NCBI GenBank assembly: GCA_009823395.1
Contig: CM020501.1
Span: 18,163,361 to 18,227,360, forward strand
DNA: 64,000 nucleotides
Origin: Thamnaconus septentrionalis
Taxonomy: Eukaryota > Chordata > Actinopteri > Tetraodontiformes > Monacanthidae
Direction: 5' to 3'
The translations under genes were made by a program, and so were the position numbers. The notes beneath the pieces were generated by a model. That model had not been told where the DNA came from, searched no databases, and saw only the letters and a program-made list of their open reading frames with translations. Below are positions 38,027 through 50,763 of the stretch, in pieces (within the stretch, counting starts at the first letter, position 1; each line of letters begins with the position of its first letter).

Positions 38027-38546
38027 TCATGCACATACACTTTTCCACTCACCAGGAGGGAGGAGGAGGACGGGAAAAGGTGGGTTTTTTGTTATTTGTT
38101 TGGTTTTTTTTTGGGGGGTGTTGAGAACTCTGCTGAGCACGCTGTGTTAAATTCCACTTCCTTCAGTCCATTATCGTGTGCATTTAACACTTCTTCTTGC
38201 GCCGCCGGTAAAGCTAACGGACTAGCCGAGCGCGTCCAGCACGTCACAGGAAATTTGGATTAATGGCTGATCAGGGGATGGTTCTTTTTTTTTTTTTTCT
38301 TGTCTCCCTCCAACCATCTACTCGCTCCCTCCCTCCCCTCCCCCTTTGGCAGCGCTCGACGCGCCACCTGAGATTTATGGTCCAGATGTTTGTGCCACTT
38401 GCTTCTCTAACAGACAATAAAACTTCATTTGTCGAGAGCCAGCAGCCAATTCTCAGCGACACGCTGGAAAATTAATGTGTTGTTCTGTAATTAACAAACT
38501 GCCGCCTCGTCTCTTTCATTCTTTTATTTCCTTCCCCCGGCTGCAG

Positions 38547-38600
<54 letters not shown>

Positions 38601-39900
38601 ATGTCTCTCACTCGCTGACAGCCATGACTAACGCCACTGGCTCACTGGCCGCCGTGAACTCAGGTTCTCAAGAATCGCCCTTGTCATTCTGAGAGGAGCT
38701 GACAACCTCGGAGCGGCGGGGGCGGGTCACGCGTGGGGGGGGGTGTGGGGGGGGTGGGGGTGGGTAGAGGTCGGAGGGGGGACATCAACCCCAGTGGACG
38801 GCCTGTGTTCCATTCTGAGAGATGAACTTTGTTGAGTTTGCGCAAGGTCAAACTGTAAAGACCCTATATATTCCCTCCATACATGTCCATGCTGATACGG
38901 TGGAAACCACACAGACGACCCCCCTCGCCCCCCTCCCCACCACCACCACCAACGCCCCCCCCACCATCCATCAGCCCCGACCACTTTGGACACAACCCAA
39001 ACCAGCTATCTGATCTCTGACTTGCTGGTATAGATATACATACATACCTATATATCTATATATAGATATATAGATATAGATATAGATATGCAAGGACAAG
39101 GGGGGATGTGTTTGCTCTTCAAAAAAAAAAATTTTAAAAAAAGCACACGGCCCTTTATGGCTCTAGTCCGGTTTCATCACCTTTGCGGCGCACAGAGGGA
39201 GAGGCTGATGAAAGGAGGAATTAAGGCCGGTGAAAGAACACGGATATTATCCAAAGAGGAATGGGTGTTAAAAAAAAAAAAAAAAAATAGGGGGTGGAGG
39301 GGTCGGGCGGGGGCGGGGGGGGCGGAGGGTTAAAACAAGCTGCAGAGAAGAGAAGGAGGGGAAAAAACAAAAGGGTAGTGGACAGCTTTACACTGCAGCG
39401 GCCCATTCTAGATTACATTAGCGGCAGCTGCTTCCTTTGTGCCGCTTTTTATGGCCAGGCCCCAAGAAAAGAGAGAGAGAAAAAAACCTGCTAAAATTTC
39501 ATTTAATCTGTCGCAGAAACTCAAGTGTCCGCCCGCCCGCCCGCCCGCCCCGACTCAAACAAGGCCGGCAGCTCTCGGATATCGCCGGCGAAACAACGCT
39601 AATAATATCCCTCTCTGCGGCCGTGCGGGGCCGCTGGAGGGCGGGGCACTTCGCTGTAACCAAAGAGGGCTTTGGCCTGCGGCGCCGCTGGCCATGGGAA
39701 ACTGCCCCGCTCCCCGAGTCCAGGGTGCGGGTGAGGGGGCGCCAGACGCCACCGCCACTGCTGCTGCACCTAGCAGTGTCTTCTTCTTCTTCCTCCTCTT
39801 CTTCTCTGTCCCTATTTATCTCCGCCTCCTGTTCATCCTTCCAAGTCATTAGCTTATGTTAATGGCCAAAACTAACCACGGCTGACCCCTCCCACCCCCC
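37000..39900. other. Intron sequence with repeats
   Basis: GCTAAC/GTTAGC word cluster (37280-37500), CA run (37977-38024), CT run (38548-38599), G/C-rich low complexity (38715-38960), an AT(G)A-type array (39035-39090) and A-runs near 39121 and 39270. No exon found. Confidence 0.55.
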
Positions 39901-39904
39901 CAAG

Positions 39905-40080
39905 GCCCCCCCGCACACCACCCAATTTCATTTAGTATGCCGCTACACTTAACGACAGATGACAACGCAGCTGTTGTCACTGATTTATTATGGAAAACTA
40001 ATTGTACGAGAAAGCCTATATCTTATGCTAATTTTTATGACTGGCCCCGGCACGCTCGGCAGAGCGACGTGCGCAGCGTG
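39905..40080 (-). promoter_or_regulatory. Candidate intronic CNE
   Basis: AT-rich unique block with ATTTCATTTAGTATGCC, CAGCTGTTGTCACTGATTTA, GGAAAACTAATTGTACG and CTTATGCTAATTTTTATG. Enhancer inferred from composition and isolation. Confidence 0.35.
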
Positions 40081-40435
40081 CCGCGAAGGCAAAAGAAAAG
40101 ACGACAACAACAAATCTTCCAATTTGCCAGTTTTCAAAAAAAAATTCCACTCATCCGTCCTTATTAGCTGGTTTCGTTCTGCGGGGACGGCCGGGTTCAG
40201 CAGAACCGTCGAAATGACTCTCAAGCATCAACCAGCTCAAACTCAAAGAAAGCCCATCAAATGTCGCACGTCAGCTCCCTCCTCAATATATCCGCCTCCT
40301 CCAGAGGGGCTCAATCTTTTCTCCACCATCTTCAGGAAAGATGCCGGAATCTTTAAGAGCGATGAGACTCCCCATGCCGTGAAAAACCAAGTGTTGGTGT
40401 TTTGTTTCAATCGCACGGAATCTTTTCCATAAACC

Positions 40436-40915
40436 TGTTTTCCAGACTTCCGTGTCTGTTTTAGTGTTTCCTGTTTTATTTTGAAAGACTCATCTGCCCT
40501 TGTACTTTTTTTGTACAAGGGCAGACCCCTTGTAACAAAAAAGTACAAGGGATACTTTTTTGTACTTCCTGTTTCTGTTTTCCCGCCCTCCTGTTTGCTT
40601 CCTGCTTCTGTTTTCCCGCCTTTTTCGTCCCCTCGTGATTTTCACCTGTGCCTCGTTGTCAGAGCTGCCATTGATTGTTCTCACCTGTGTTCAGTGCCTT
40701 CTTGTATAAATTGTCCTTGTCTCCCTTTGTCTGAGTTGTCTGTACCTCTGTCAAGTGAAGGGCTGTTGTTGCTTTCAGTTATCTGTTTCCGATTTAGTTT
40801 GTTTGATTTCTTCCCCTTTAGTTGCGTTTTTGTTTATTCTTTGAAATAAATAGTTTTCCGTTTCCAACAACCACAGTTGTCTGCATCTGGGTCCTGCCCA
40901 CAAAGTCCCCTGACA
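40436..40915 (+). mobile_element. Probable solo LTR (Gypsy-like), with internal hairpins
   Basis: The segment has the layout of a teleost LTR: CTGTTTTCCCGCC and TTCACCTGTG blocks, TATAAA at 40705-40710, a T-rich stretch, AATAAA at 40845-40850, then CTGCATCTGGGTCCTGCC and a TGACA end at 40911-40915. No internal gag/pol region is next to it, so it would be a solo LTR. Near its 5' part is a perfect hairpin (40494-40524) and two overlapping ones. The 5' edge is uncertain. Confidence 0.5.
40494..40567 (+). repeat. Overlapping perfect inverted repeats
   Basis: CTGCCCTTGTAC and GTACAAGGGCAG pair with a T7 loop (40494-40524). CCCTTGTA (40527-40534) pairs with TACAAGGG (40544-40551). AAGTACAA (40541-40548) pairs with TTGTACTT (40560-40567). 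The same short palindromic word is reused three times. Confidence 0.9.
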
Positions 40916-40999
40916 TTCTGCCTGTTTGCTGTTCACAATGTGCTTGCTTGACATCTATTTTACAGTGTTTTTTTTCTTCACTTTGTTGTGCTTTTGTTC

Positions 41000-43678
41000 C
41001 CGAGTCTTAGCGCTGACTTGACCGGCCCTGGAGCCGTTCGGCTCTTTCAACAAGTTTCACTCGCTGGTTGAAACTGCAGCAGCCTAAACCTGCCAGTGAG
41101 TGACAGAGAGCAGCAGCAGCAGCCCACACTGCGGTTACAGGGGGCAGCTTCCTTCCTGGGTTTACGGGTGCAAAATAACATGTCGCACAAACACATGCAC
41201 GTGCTGCACGTCACAGTGAAAACAAAGTGGAGCAAAGGTTGTGATGCCGGGGCTTCGAAAGATGAATCTGCCATGCAAAAAAAGTGTTTCTATAAGTCCT
41301 CTAATTGTGACCTCTAGGTAATTAAGGCCAAAAGAAAGCGGAACCAGGAAGTAACGACGGTCCCTACAACACCTGAGTGCAGCTCGGCGCCATCACGGTT
41401 GCTAGGGAAAACAAGCGCGCAGCTCCGTCAGGCAGAGTCGGAGGCTGACTTGCACGCTGCTCATCCTCTCAGGTTGGATTTAAGATTAGGAAGCAGTGGA
41501 AGACGTGTGTGTGTGTGCGTGTGGGTGGGCGTGCACGCGAGGGATAATGACAGTGGTTCGTCCAACTCAGAAAATCATAGCGCTTTCAAAAATTCCTTTC
41601 TCCGGCGGACAGGAATTTTTCTCCTCGCTGCTTAATTATCAGTGTGTCTGCAGCCTCTTCTCGGGCAGAATGGGTTATTTTTAAAAGGTGTATTTTCGGG
41701 GGGTGTTAGGGTGGTAATTTAGCGCATTTTAGCGCTGGAACGGCTCCTTTTCTTGACGCACGGTGATATGAAAAAATTACGAAGAAATCGCACGCGGAGA
41801 ACTTGTTGAATTTGCTGCAATTATTTTTTTTTTTCTTCCCCGGATAAGCACCTTTAATTTTAGTTTGCTAAGCCGAGCTAACGGGCTGTAGCTCTATACA
41901 CACCAGTTCCGTGTGATAATGTGAATGTCTCTGACAGACACAGTAAAGTGCAGGCCGCATCCTCAAACAGGTGGCAAGTTTCGTGTCATGTTTGGTCAGA
42001 TTTCCTTATGTTTGACGGCTCAGACGTCGCAGGCTTGGAATCTGAGCGAGCTGCTGTTTGGATCCGTCTGCAGGAACTCACAGAGAGGGTGTTTCTGTTA
42101 GCCGCCGCGTTTTTCTCTGGAAAGTGTTCAGATTTGGCCAAGGTATGCAAAATGCGGTCGTTTCATTAGTAACCTTTTCTTTGCGAGACAACATTTGCAA
42201 AAAAGGGGAAATGAAATAAAAACGAAAGCAGAATCAAGAGTAAAAGCGGCGCAGAAGCACAAATGAGTGGTAATGAAGACATGGCAAGAGGTGTGCAAGT
42301 GTGTGTGTGTTGGGGATCGAGTGGGGGGGGGTCGTCAGAGGAGATGGGAGAGGACGAATTAACCTCCGTAATTGGAGGGTGCTGGTCCTCTTTGGACCCG
42401 GCAGTTGGATCCAGAGTGCTGACAGATGATGAGAGGGAAGCGGCAGGACTATTACAGACAATCTGGCCTCCGTCAGTTGGCAGCAGGGCCCAGAGAGAGA
42501 GAGAGAGAGAGAGAGAGGGCACGGGGCCACGGTGCAGCGGAGAGCGCATGCCGCTGCCAGGCCGCTGGCTGGCACAGCGAGGGCTGGACTCCACCATAGA
42601 GGGGGAAAAAAAGAAGAAGAAGTGGAAGCTGTAACGAGAGAGCGGTTATCTTGGCACTTTGAACCGCCGGGGTAAAAGGCCAGTCATAAGGAAGTCTGCA
42701 CTCTTGTCAGATAACAAAATACTACCTGTTGGGGAGAGAGAGAGAGAGAGAGCGAGAGAGAGGGAGAGAGAGAGAGAGGACTGGGCCGCTAATGAAAGGA
42801 GGAGAAGGGAACCAGTCGGACAGGTATGAGCGAGGAGGAGGAGGCGGCGCACGGAAAACGACTTCCTGTCTACAGCTGTGGGTGAGCGAGAGCTGTGTTT
42901 CGCATCTGCAGACAAAACAGTCAGGAGGGTCAGCGAGGCCGGAGTCCAAGTCACAGTCGGCCCCGACACACACAGACCAGGACTGAGGCCGAACCCTGAG
43001 GCCTGATTTCTGCACTAAAGAAGCACCTGATGCCAGAACAGCAGATGCCCATGTTTGTAAAACAATGTCCTCAGTGCAGGTCCCCTCTAGGAGGCAACGC
43101 TGGACAGTTTGACTCAAATAAAGGCCGACAAAAAAAAACAAAACATTAATGTCACAGTCAAGTCAGACTGCAGCGCAGAGCCTTGCGGACCAGCAGCACA
43201 CCGTGATTGGCTCTCGCTGTTGCATGGCTGAACTCAACTCAACTCAACAACTCTCATCTCCATCATCTTTATTGTTTATGTTTTTGAGGAATGGATGGCA
43301 CCACCACGTCGCCAACGGCCGCCTTCTCACTCTTTGTGTCTGGCCGTCTCAACATAATCCTCGACACTGACCCCGTTAAGCCAGACGTCCTCTGGGTCAT
43401 CAGCACCCAAGACAAAGGAGGAAAGCGACCAAATCGCCGCCTCCATCCCACTCCGGACTTCCCCCGTCGGTCCACTCCTCTCTCCTCCTCTCTTCTTCTT
43501 TGCCTCAAAACCGCTTCCAACTGCGGTTTCCCGGACGTCGACTTCCTGTCAGTTTGGTCTCGCAAAGAACCCTCTGCTGGGGAACTGTGATGCAACACCG
43601 GCCGGCATCCTCTGTCTGCATTCCCAACTCACTCACTCACTCACTCACTCACTCTCCCTGTCTTTGTATCAGTCCATG

Positions 43679-43734
<56 letters not shown>

Positions 43735-44228
43735 AGACACATGGCCGAAGAGAGCAGACTACCATCTGGGAGTAGTGGCCGGCTTTGTCTGGGGGGGTCT
43801 GGGGGGGTTGGAGGGGAGGTGTTGTGGGTGAAAGCGCCAGGCCACCCCCCCCCCCAACCCCAACTCCCCTCCCTTTCACACAACACACACACACACACAC
43901 ACACTTAAGCGATGCACACAATCCTTGCGATGGCCCCCGCCGTCCTCCCCATCCAACTGCTCTAAGTGTGAGAGCTCTTCTCATACAATCTGCACATATA
44001 CATATGCAAATTTGCAGGGGGGCATTATTAAAAAAAACAGCCATCTTCACACACACACACACACGCACGCACGCACACACAAAGCACGCACGCATGCAAA
44101 AGTGCGATATTTCTGTTGGCCGATGCAAGATTTTTTTTGGTGTTTTTTTTTTTCTTTTTTATGCGCGGAGGAAGGAAAAAAAAAAGTGTTCCACAAGAAG
44201 TGGAGCGAGGAGCTGGATGGAGGAACGC

Positions 44229-44230
<2 letters not shown>
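41000..44230. other. Intron sequence with repeats
   Basis: AG runs (42493-42518, 42735-42778), CACT run (43627-43655), CA run (43681-43733) and a CA run near 43878-43903. Frames here lack family similarity. Confidence 0.55.
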
Positions 44231-44234
<4 letters not shown>

Positions 44235-44290
<56 letters not shown>

Positions 44291-44300
44291 GGAAAAAAGA
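44235..44300 (+). repeat. (TG)n-(AG)n compound microsatellite
   Basis: TG run from about 44234 to 44270 passes directly into AG units to 44291. Confidence 0.9.
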
Positions 44301-44339
44301 GGGGGAGCACATGAAAAGAGAAGATGAAAAGAGGAGCCA

Positions 44340-44460
44340 TCTTTATAAATAACAAATTAATGTGAGCATGTGTGAAATACATGCAAATGGGATTGCATGC
44401 ATTTACATGGGAAAGAGGCACATAAGCGGCCGAGCTCGCACGGACAATCTTCTGCATTAT
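44340..44460 (-). promoter_or_regulatory. Candidate intronic CNE with octamer-like sites
   Basis: Contains AAATAACAAATTAATG, ACATGCAAATGGGATTGCAT (octamer ATGCAAAT) and TGCATTTACATGG. POU/homeodomain-type enhancer suggested by words only. Confidence 0.35.
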
Positions 44461-45329
44461 CTGCACTCCTCTTTCTTTTTTCTCTCTTTCTCTCTCTCTC
44501 TTTTTTTTTGTCCGCAGCGTGCGTGCATGCATGCAGGCGCGCATGTGTTGATGAGTGTGCATGCTTAAGGAGAGAGAGAGAGAGAGAGAGCTTGTAAAAC
44601 GTCCAGAGATTATAGCGTGGCAGCAGAGGCAGCAGACTCTGTTTGATTCTGGAAGGTATTTTAGGAGCAGTTTGATTCCAAAACAAAGATGGGTTTTTTT
44701 GGGGTTTTTTGGTGCCATTGCTCCTTTAGTGAATATACATGCGCGCACGCACACACACACACACGCACACAGATGCCGACATTGGTCATGCTGCTCTGTG
44801 CATCAAAAGCCACAAAAAAAAAATGTTTATGTCCCAAAAATGAGACAATGTTGATGTTTCAATCGCTTCGGCTAATTTTACACAGAATGGGAAGAAATGA
44901 AAGGCGCCGTGTCGAGCACATTTTCAGTCCTTTGTGTTTCATCCTCGACGCCAGTGAAGCAGGTCAATTATCAACAAGAAAAAAAATACCATCCAACTCT
45001 TAAAAAAAAACAACACATATTTAGCCCACTGCTGTTCAGAAACAGCAGGTCGTAGCTTCCAGGCTGAAGACGATGTTTTGCTGGACAAGAGACAGAGGTA
45101 CAAAATGAACTGAACTCACTTCGGGGAAGTTCACTCATTTGACAGGCTGAAGATGGAAATTATTTGATTAAAAAAAAAAAATGTAAAAATTGGTAAATAT
45201 TTTACGGTGCGGGACCTTTTTAAAATTCAACAATATTCAACTGATCACGAATCCGCTGCTTCCCTTGACTGCAGCGCAAAGTGATGACGGACAGAGAGGC
45301 TTCTGAACGTCTGGACTGCATCGATGGAT

Positions 45330-45360
<31 letters not shown>

Positions 45361-45476
45361 CACACACACATACTTGCACACACAACGTTTCTCCAAGTTC
45401 AACCCATCAGTTCACAATCGCTGCAGTTTTAACCAGGTTTTTATTCACTTCACCTGCGAATGCAACTCAAAAAACA

Positions 45477-45555
45477 GTCATCCAGCCAGCCAGCCAGTCA
45501 GTCAGCCAGCCAGTCAGTCAGTCAGTCAATCAGTCAGTCAGTCAGTCAGTCAGTC
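45477..45555 (+). repeat. (CAGC/CAGT)n tetranucleotide array
   Basis: About 19 units alternating CCAG/TCAG; open frames through it give Ser-Gln-Pro repeats only. Confidence 0.92.
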
Positions 45556-45599
45556 TCAAAGCTCCTTGGTGGACGGCGACGAGTGGGATTAAGAGTTGC

Positions 45600-45930
45600 T
45601 GCAGTCCCACAGCGATGCGATCTCGCTTCCTCGCCTTGTGATGTCGCCGACGCGACTCGAGCCTTCTGATCTTCCCGGCTCTCCGGGAAGCATTTGAAGT
45701 GGCGCGGCAAACAGCCTGCGTGCATCTCCACCACCCCAGGGACGCATCCCGCTCGCAATTAGGGAGAGAAGAGATTAAAACAACAACAAACAAACAAACA
45801 AGCAAACCGGAAAAACCAGCTCGCTCTGGATTTTATTGCCTTCACCGGCGCAAGGAAACACGTTCCACCCACAAATCCACTTACGGGCCGCGTGTGTGTG
45901 TGTTACACCCGTGAAGCGAGCATGGGTGTG

Positions 45931-45969
<39 letters not shown>

Positions 45970-46085
45970 AGTCCTTTATGCTACATCTTCCATATCGGAT
46001 TCTCTCTCCTCCTCTCGGATGTTTCTCGCAGCGCCGTTAAGCTGCTGTTGCCCCATCAGGACGAGCGAAGGCAACAACAAGCAAA

Positions 46086-46130
<45 letters not shown>

Positions 46131-46528
46131 CACCCTTGTTTACCGCCGGATCCTTTTCACTTTGTTCCCACGCTCCCTCTCCCCCCCCCACGCCCCCACC
46201 CCACTCTCTCTCTCTCCTGCATTGTCCTGTGGCCTCAGGTTAGAGGTTCTCTCTCTCTCTCTCTCTCTCTCCCTCTCGCTCGCCCGCTTCCTCCTCTTGA
46301 CGCCCGGAGAACCGGAGAGGAGACCAGGCCCGTCCGTCTGGCTAACTGGTCTGAACTGGTTTTGACAGAGGTGAACCAGAGACGTGTCAGTCAGTCAGCC
46401 CCCCCCTCAACACACACACACACACACACACACAGACATGTGCTAACACACTTCTCTGCTATACCTGCCCACCCTGGATGGAACGCCACTCTGCCACCCC
46501 CCCACACCCACTCCCTCCATCCATAGCC

Positions 46529-46577
<49 letters not shown>

Positions 46578-47190
46578 GTGTGTGTCTCCCAAGACCTTTG
46601 AGGCCTGGACCACTGCCAAGTTCATCTGTTAATGGACAGCTACGAGCAGAGCAGAGGAGAGCCCCTCCCCACCCCTCCCACCCCCACCCCCCTCTGCTGG
46701 CTCACCCCTCCACCCCCTCTTAACCCAGCAGCCAGGCCCTGCCCAGATACAGACCCTCAACTCTCCCTTCCCCCACCCCCCACCCCACGCTCCTTTCTCT
46801 CCCTTCTCCCCTGAAAGCTATATCATCCCCTTTCCTCCTCCCCGCCTCCCCTCCCCCAGCTCCCCGCCCCCTGCTGCTTCTCCCATTCAAGATAAACAGA
46901 ATGCTTCAAGTTCAGGGGACACCCTGGGACCCTTTAACAAAGCCATCTATCATGCTGTCTTGCCCGAGACTCCTCCGGCCACAGAAGGCTGTGGCTGCCG
47001 CTGCTGCTGCTGCTGCTGCTCGAGCTGAATGTGAGTGTGTGTGTGTGTGTGTGTGTAAGTAAGTAAACGTGCAAACAGGCTGGACACAGAGCAGCCAGGC
47101 AGACCTGACAAGCCAATCTGATCCTCAACTGGACAATTTTTCCATCGTGTCCCAGAACGGAGGAGACCAGAGAGGGTTGAGGAGCAAGCT
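45600..47190. other. Intron sequence, pyrimidine-rich
   Basis: CA runs (45930-45965, 46411-46433), CT runs (46089-46126, 46252-46272), GT run (46530-46571), C-rich low complexity (46660-46870) and a GCT run (46998-47021). No exon found. Confidence 0.55.
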
Positions 47191-47391
47191 CAAGGCCAAG
47201 ACCAGGACCAGGACCAAGACCAGGAGCAAGACCAAGACCAAGACCAGGACCAAGGCCAAGACCAGGACCAGGACCAAGACCAGGACCAGGACCAAGACCA
47301 AGGCCAAGACCAAGACCAAGGCCAAGACCAGGACCAAGGCCAAGACCAGGACCAGGACCAGGACCAAGACCAAGATCAGGACCAGAAACAA
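47191..47391 (+). repeat. 6-bp minisatellite (CCAAGA/CCAGGA/CCAAGG)n
   Basis: About 33 hexamer units with purine variants. It is open on both strands, reading Lys-Thr-Arg-Thr on plus and Val-Leu on minus. No flanking exon signals support translation. Confidence 0.93.
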
Positions 47392-47690
47392 ACCCTAAAT
47401 AGAATATAAATAAATAAATAAACCTGCTTCCTAAGGAAGAACAGATCTAACCAGCCGGACGCTTTCCTTTCCCTGCGCACCTCCAGAGACGGACCCTGCA
47501 GTGATCCCAACCCACCACCACCACCACCACCCCCCCCCCTCCATTCCTCCACCTCCTCTAGCACCACCACCACCCGGAGTCAAACTGAGGGACAATTAAG
47601 CAAACTGTCAACAGCTTAATAGTCGGGGAATAAGAGCTGTGGGTAAACACTGTGAGGTCCGTGTGGGGGAGGGAGGGGGGTGGAGAGAAA

Positions 47691-47733
47691 GACAGAAAGA
47701 AATAAAGAAAGACAGAAAGAAATAAAGAAAGAC

Positions 47734-47767
<34 letters not shown>
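47691..47767 (+). repeat. (GAAA)n array with period-24 pattern
   Basis: Repeats of GAAAGACAGAAAGAAATAAA at about 24-base spacing pass into pure GAAA units. Confidence 0.9.
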
Positions 47768-48235
47768 GAGGGCCAGATGAATGACATAACCCTCCAAAGT
47801 CATAATCATAAATCCCGCCATAAATCCTGGAGGTTAGCAGTGTTTGCTGGGACTTTTCCAAAGGCTGCAGTTTGTGGTGCTGTGAATCAATTTCACAATA
47901 CGGCCGCTCACACTTTGTCCTGCCGCCATCGCTGTATCAGTGAGCAGCGAGGGAAGTCGAGTGTCTTTGGCAATTAAGCAACAATAAGTGAAAAGCTGGA
48001 GAGACGCTGCTGCCTTCTGCCTTCTGCCTCGCCGGCTACATAAAAAAAAAAAACAGTGCGATCTGTTGTCTTCCATTTATCACGTCAACACGGATTATTT
48101 TCTATTTTATTTTATCTTTATTATTAAACTTCCTGTTGCTGCGGCTTTGGCTCTGCTTGACTGGTGCTGGAAAATTTCCAGAACGATACAAAGTGTGTGA
48201 CACGGGGGAAAACAGACGTTGGTAGGGGGGGGCCT

Positions 48236-48425
48236 GCCTCCTCCTCCTCCTCCTCCTCCTCCTCTTCTTCCTCCTCCTCCATAAAAAAAACGCAAGCAAA
48301 GCAAAGCGGCAGGAATATTTAGACGTGAAAGTGCAGGTAAGCGACACCCGCAGATCGCCGCTGGCATGGAAAAGGGAGCAGCACTCACGTGGCCACGCGC
48401 TCAACACACACACACACACATACAG

Positions 48426-48490
<65 letters not shown>
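48236..48490 (+). repeat. (CTC)n and (TGGC)n arrays
   Basis: CTC run about 48236-48263, and 16 TGGC units at 48426-48490. The TGGC run gives a Trp-Leu-Ala-Gly frame, which is an artefact. Confidence 0.93.
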
Positions 48491-49204
48491 CGCCCGCTCC
48501 TCCAGCAGCTCGCTCACTTCCTTCCTCTTTCCACTCCCTCTCTATTCAGGCCGTCCTCACGCGGCCTCCAAAGCAAAGAGCCGAGCAGCTGCCGTCCTCT
48601 GCAGCCGGTTTTAGAGACGCTAAATTATCCATTAGATGTTATCAAGTTGTAGCGAGGCAGCGATGCCACTCCGCGAGGAGCCATCCATCTTTCATGAGGT
48701 TCCCGGGCACCAGGCTCGTCTCTCTGCGCCGGGATGCACCTCCTGCCCCTCCCATCCCATCCCATCCCATCCCATCCCGACTGGTGGGCCGGCCCGGCCC
48801 GCCTCACGCACGCAAACTTGGACATGTACACAGAGTCGGGCGGACAATCGGCCGCACGCCAGTCAACAAAATGCAGCCGGCCGACATGAATGCGCGGCAG
48901 GTACACGCTCCTGCACTCAGGCTGGGCTCAGCGGGGGGAGGGAGGGAAGAAAGGAAAACAAGCTTGTTTCGTCGGGGGGGGGGAGCAGCCAGTCAGTCCT
49001 GTGCCTTCCGCCTCCAGGTCACTAAACACAAAGAACACACACACACACACACACACACACACATTCCGTGCCAAGGCTTGAAAATTTACATGGCTTAAAC
49101 AGCACCTTCACTTCCTGCCCCCCCCCCCTTCCCTCCTCCCCCTTCCCTCTCCACCCCCCACCCCCCCCACCCCCCCCCCCCTCGCCGTGGCCTGGCAGCC
49201 GAGC

Positions 49205-49440
49205 GGGGCAGACATGTTCAGAATTGCGCTCCGGTAATGGGCTAATCAAAAATGCAAAACAATTGGCAATTACCGCGCAGGGCCCTAATGGTCATTAGAA
49301 TTTACAACAAGGTAATGAACTGAGAGTCAGCGCAGCCCATGCATATTCATAAAGCAATCAGGCCTTTGAAGATTAAAGAAGCGCTTCAAATTTAAATGAG
49401 GGCGCCAGCGTGTTATCAGTGAGATTCAGCCTGCGAAAAA
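49205..49440 (-). promoter_or_regulatory. Strongest candidate intronic CNE/enhancer
   Basis: A 235-base high-complexity block dense in homeodomain and POU words: GGGCTAATCAAAAATGCAAA, ACAATTGGCAATTACCG, CCCTAATGGTCATTAGAATT, AAGGTAATGAACTG, CCCATGCATATTCATAAAGC, and CTTCAAATTTAAATGAGG. It has no coding potential and is bounded by C-runs and a GT run. Such blocks in BCL11A introns are typically deeply conserved neural enhancers. Conservation itself was not tested. Confidence 0.45.
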
Positions 49441-49461
49441 GTAAAAAGGCTGCCTGCCAGC

Positions 49462-49498
<37 letters not shown>

Positions 49499-49739
49499 CG
49501 CAATAAGAGTTGGGGGTCAGTTCGCTCGAAAGGAGCGGGTGGGGGAGGGGAGGGTGGGAGGTGTAAGTGTGCGTGCATCTGTGCGCCGTTTCTCTGGCGA
49601 CAAAGCAAAAAGTCGCGGCCGCCGTCCGTTTATTTGTGTCCCTCTTTCCCCTCGTTTCCCCCCCCCACCCCCACCCCCACCCCCCCACGGCCGCTGTGCT
49701 CCGCCCGGCGCCGTCGCGAGGAGCGGCCCTGAAGTGATT

Positions 49740-49870
49740 CTAATCAGCGAATTAAGGCTCTCTTAAAAATTGAATGAGGGTCTTGTGATCATCGTTTAAA
49801 AAGACGTGGGGATTTGAATCGGAGATCAAATGTACAGTTAAGTCGAGCTATTAGCAGCCAGAGAGGAGCC
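49740..49870 (-). promoter_or_regulatory. Candidate intronic CNE
   Basis: Unique AT-rich block with GATTCTAATCAGCGAATTAA, AAAATTGAATGAGGG and GCTATTAGCAGCC, close to the 49205-49440 block. Confidence 0.33.
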
Positions 49871-50144
49871 GCAACACAAAAACCCTCGGCGGAATACAGC
49901 CGCCGCCTATTAGCACACGTCTATTAAGGGGGAGAGTGGGGGGGGGGGTGCGAGGAAAAGAAAATGAAGCTTGTGTGCGCCTCTCCCCCACCCCCTGCCC
50001 AACACCCCCTGCTACTACTACAGCTTGGGGGCAGGAGGGGTGAGAGGGGTTGACGAGTGCAGCGTCACGTCGCCGTATCTCCCCGGGAGAGATAACGACG
50101 GCGGCGAGACAGCCGACAAAAGTTGCCCGCCGCGGACGACCACC

Positions 50145-50176
<32 letters not shown>

Positions 50177-50763
50177 CATGCACACAAAAGGTACAAATAG
50201 ACACGGCACACGCCCAGTGCCGCTCTGAAAAGAGCAGCTGGAGGCGGCCGGAGGGAACCTGCAGGGGCAGAGATAGCGCAGGAGGGCGTGATAGCGGGCC
50301 CAGATCTCAGGCCCACAGACTGAAACGCCACATCCTCAGAATTATCGCCCTGGGGCTGTGGGGGGTCGGGGGTGGGGGGCTACACTGACAGTGTCCGCAG
50401 CAGCAGCAGCAGCGGTTGGAACTGGGCCGAGGCGCCGAGAGCAGCGGTTCAAGAGAGCGCGCAGCCGGTCCGGACCTTCACTCAGCAGATCAATACTCTC
50501 ACTGAGGGAGCGTCAAGAGAGTAACCAGGACTTGATGGATGGTGGTGGTGGGCTCTCTTTTTGCTTTTTTGGGTTTTCTTTCCCAATCCGTTGATATGAA
50601 ACGGAATATTAATCAGACACAGAAATTGGTCCATAGATCAAAGAAACACAAACACGTACAATAGTGTGTACGCTACTGCTGTTGTTACAGACTCCTGCCT
50701 TTATCGTGAGGATAAGAATAAGTGTCTCCGATGTACATATGGAGAATGTACATTTGAGACAAT

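Noticed and set aside
43291..43590. 99-codon plus-strand frame
   Set aside because: Composition looks more protein-like than most, but no motif, no splice context and no family resemblance were found.
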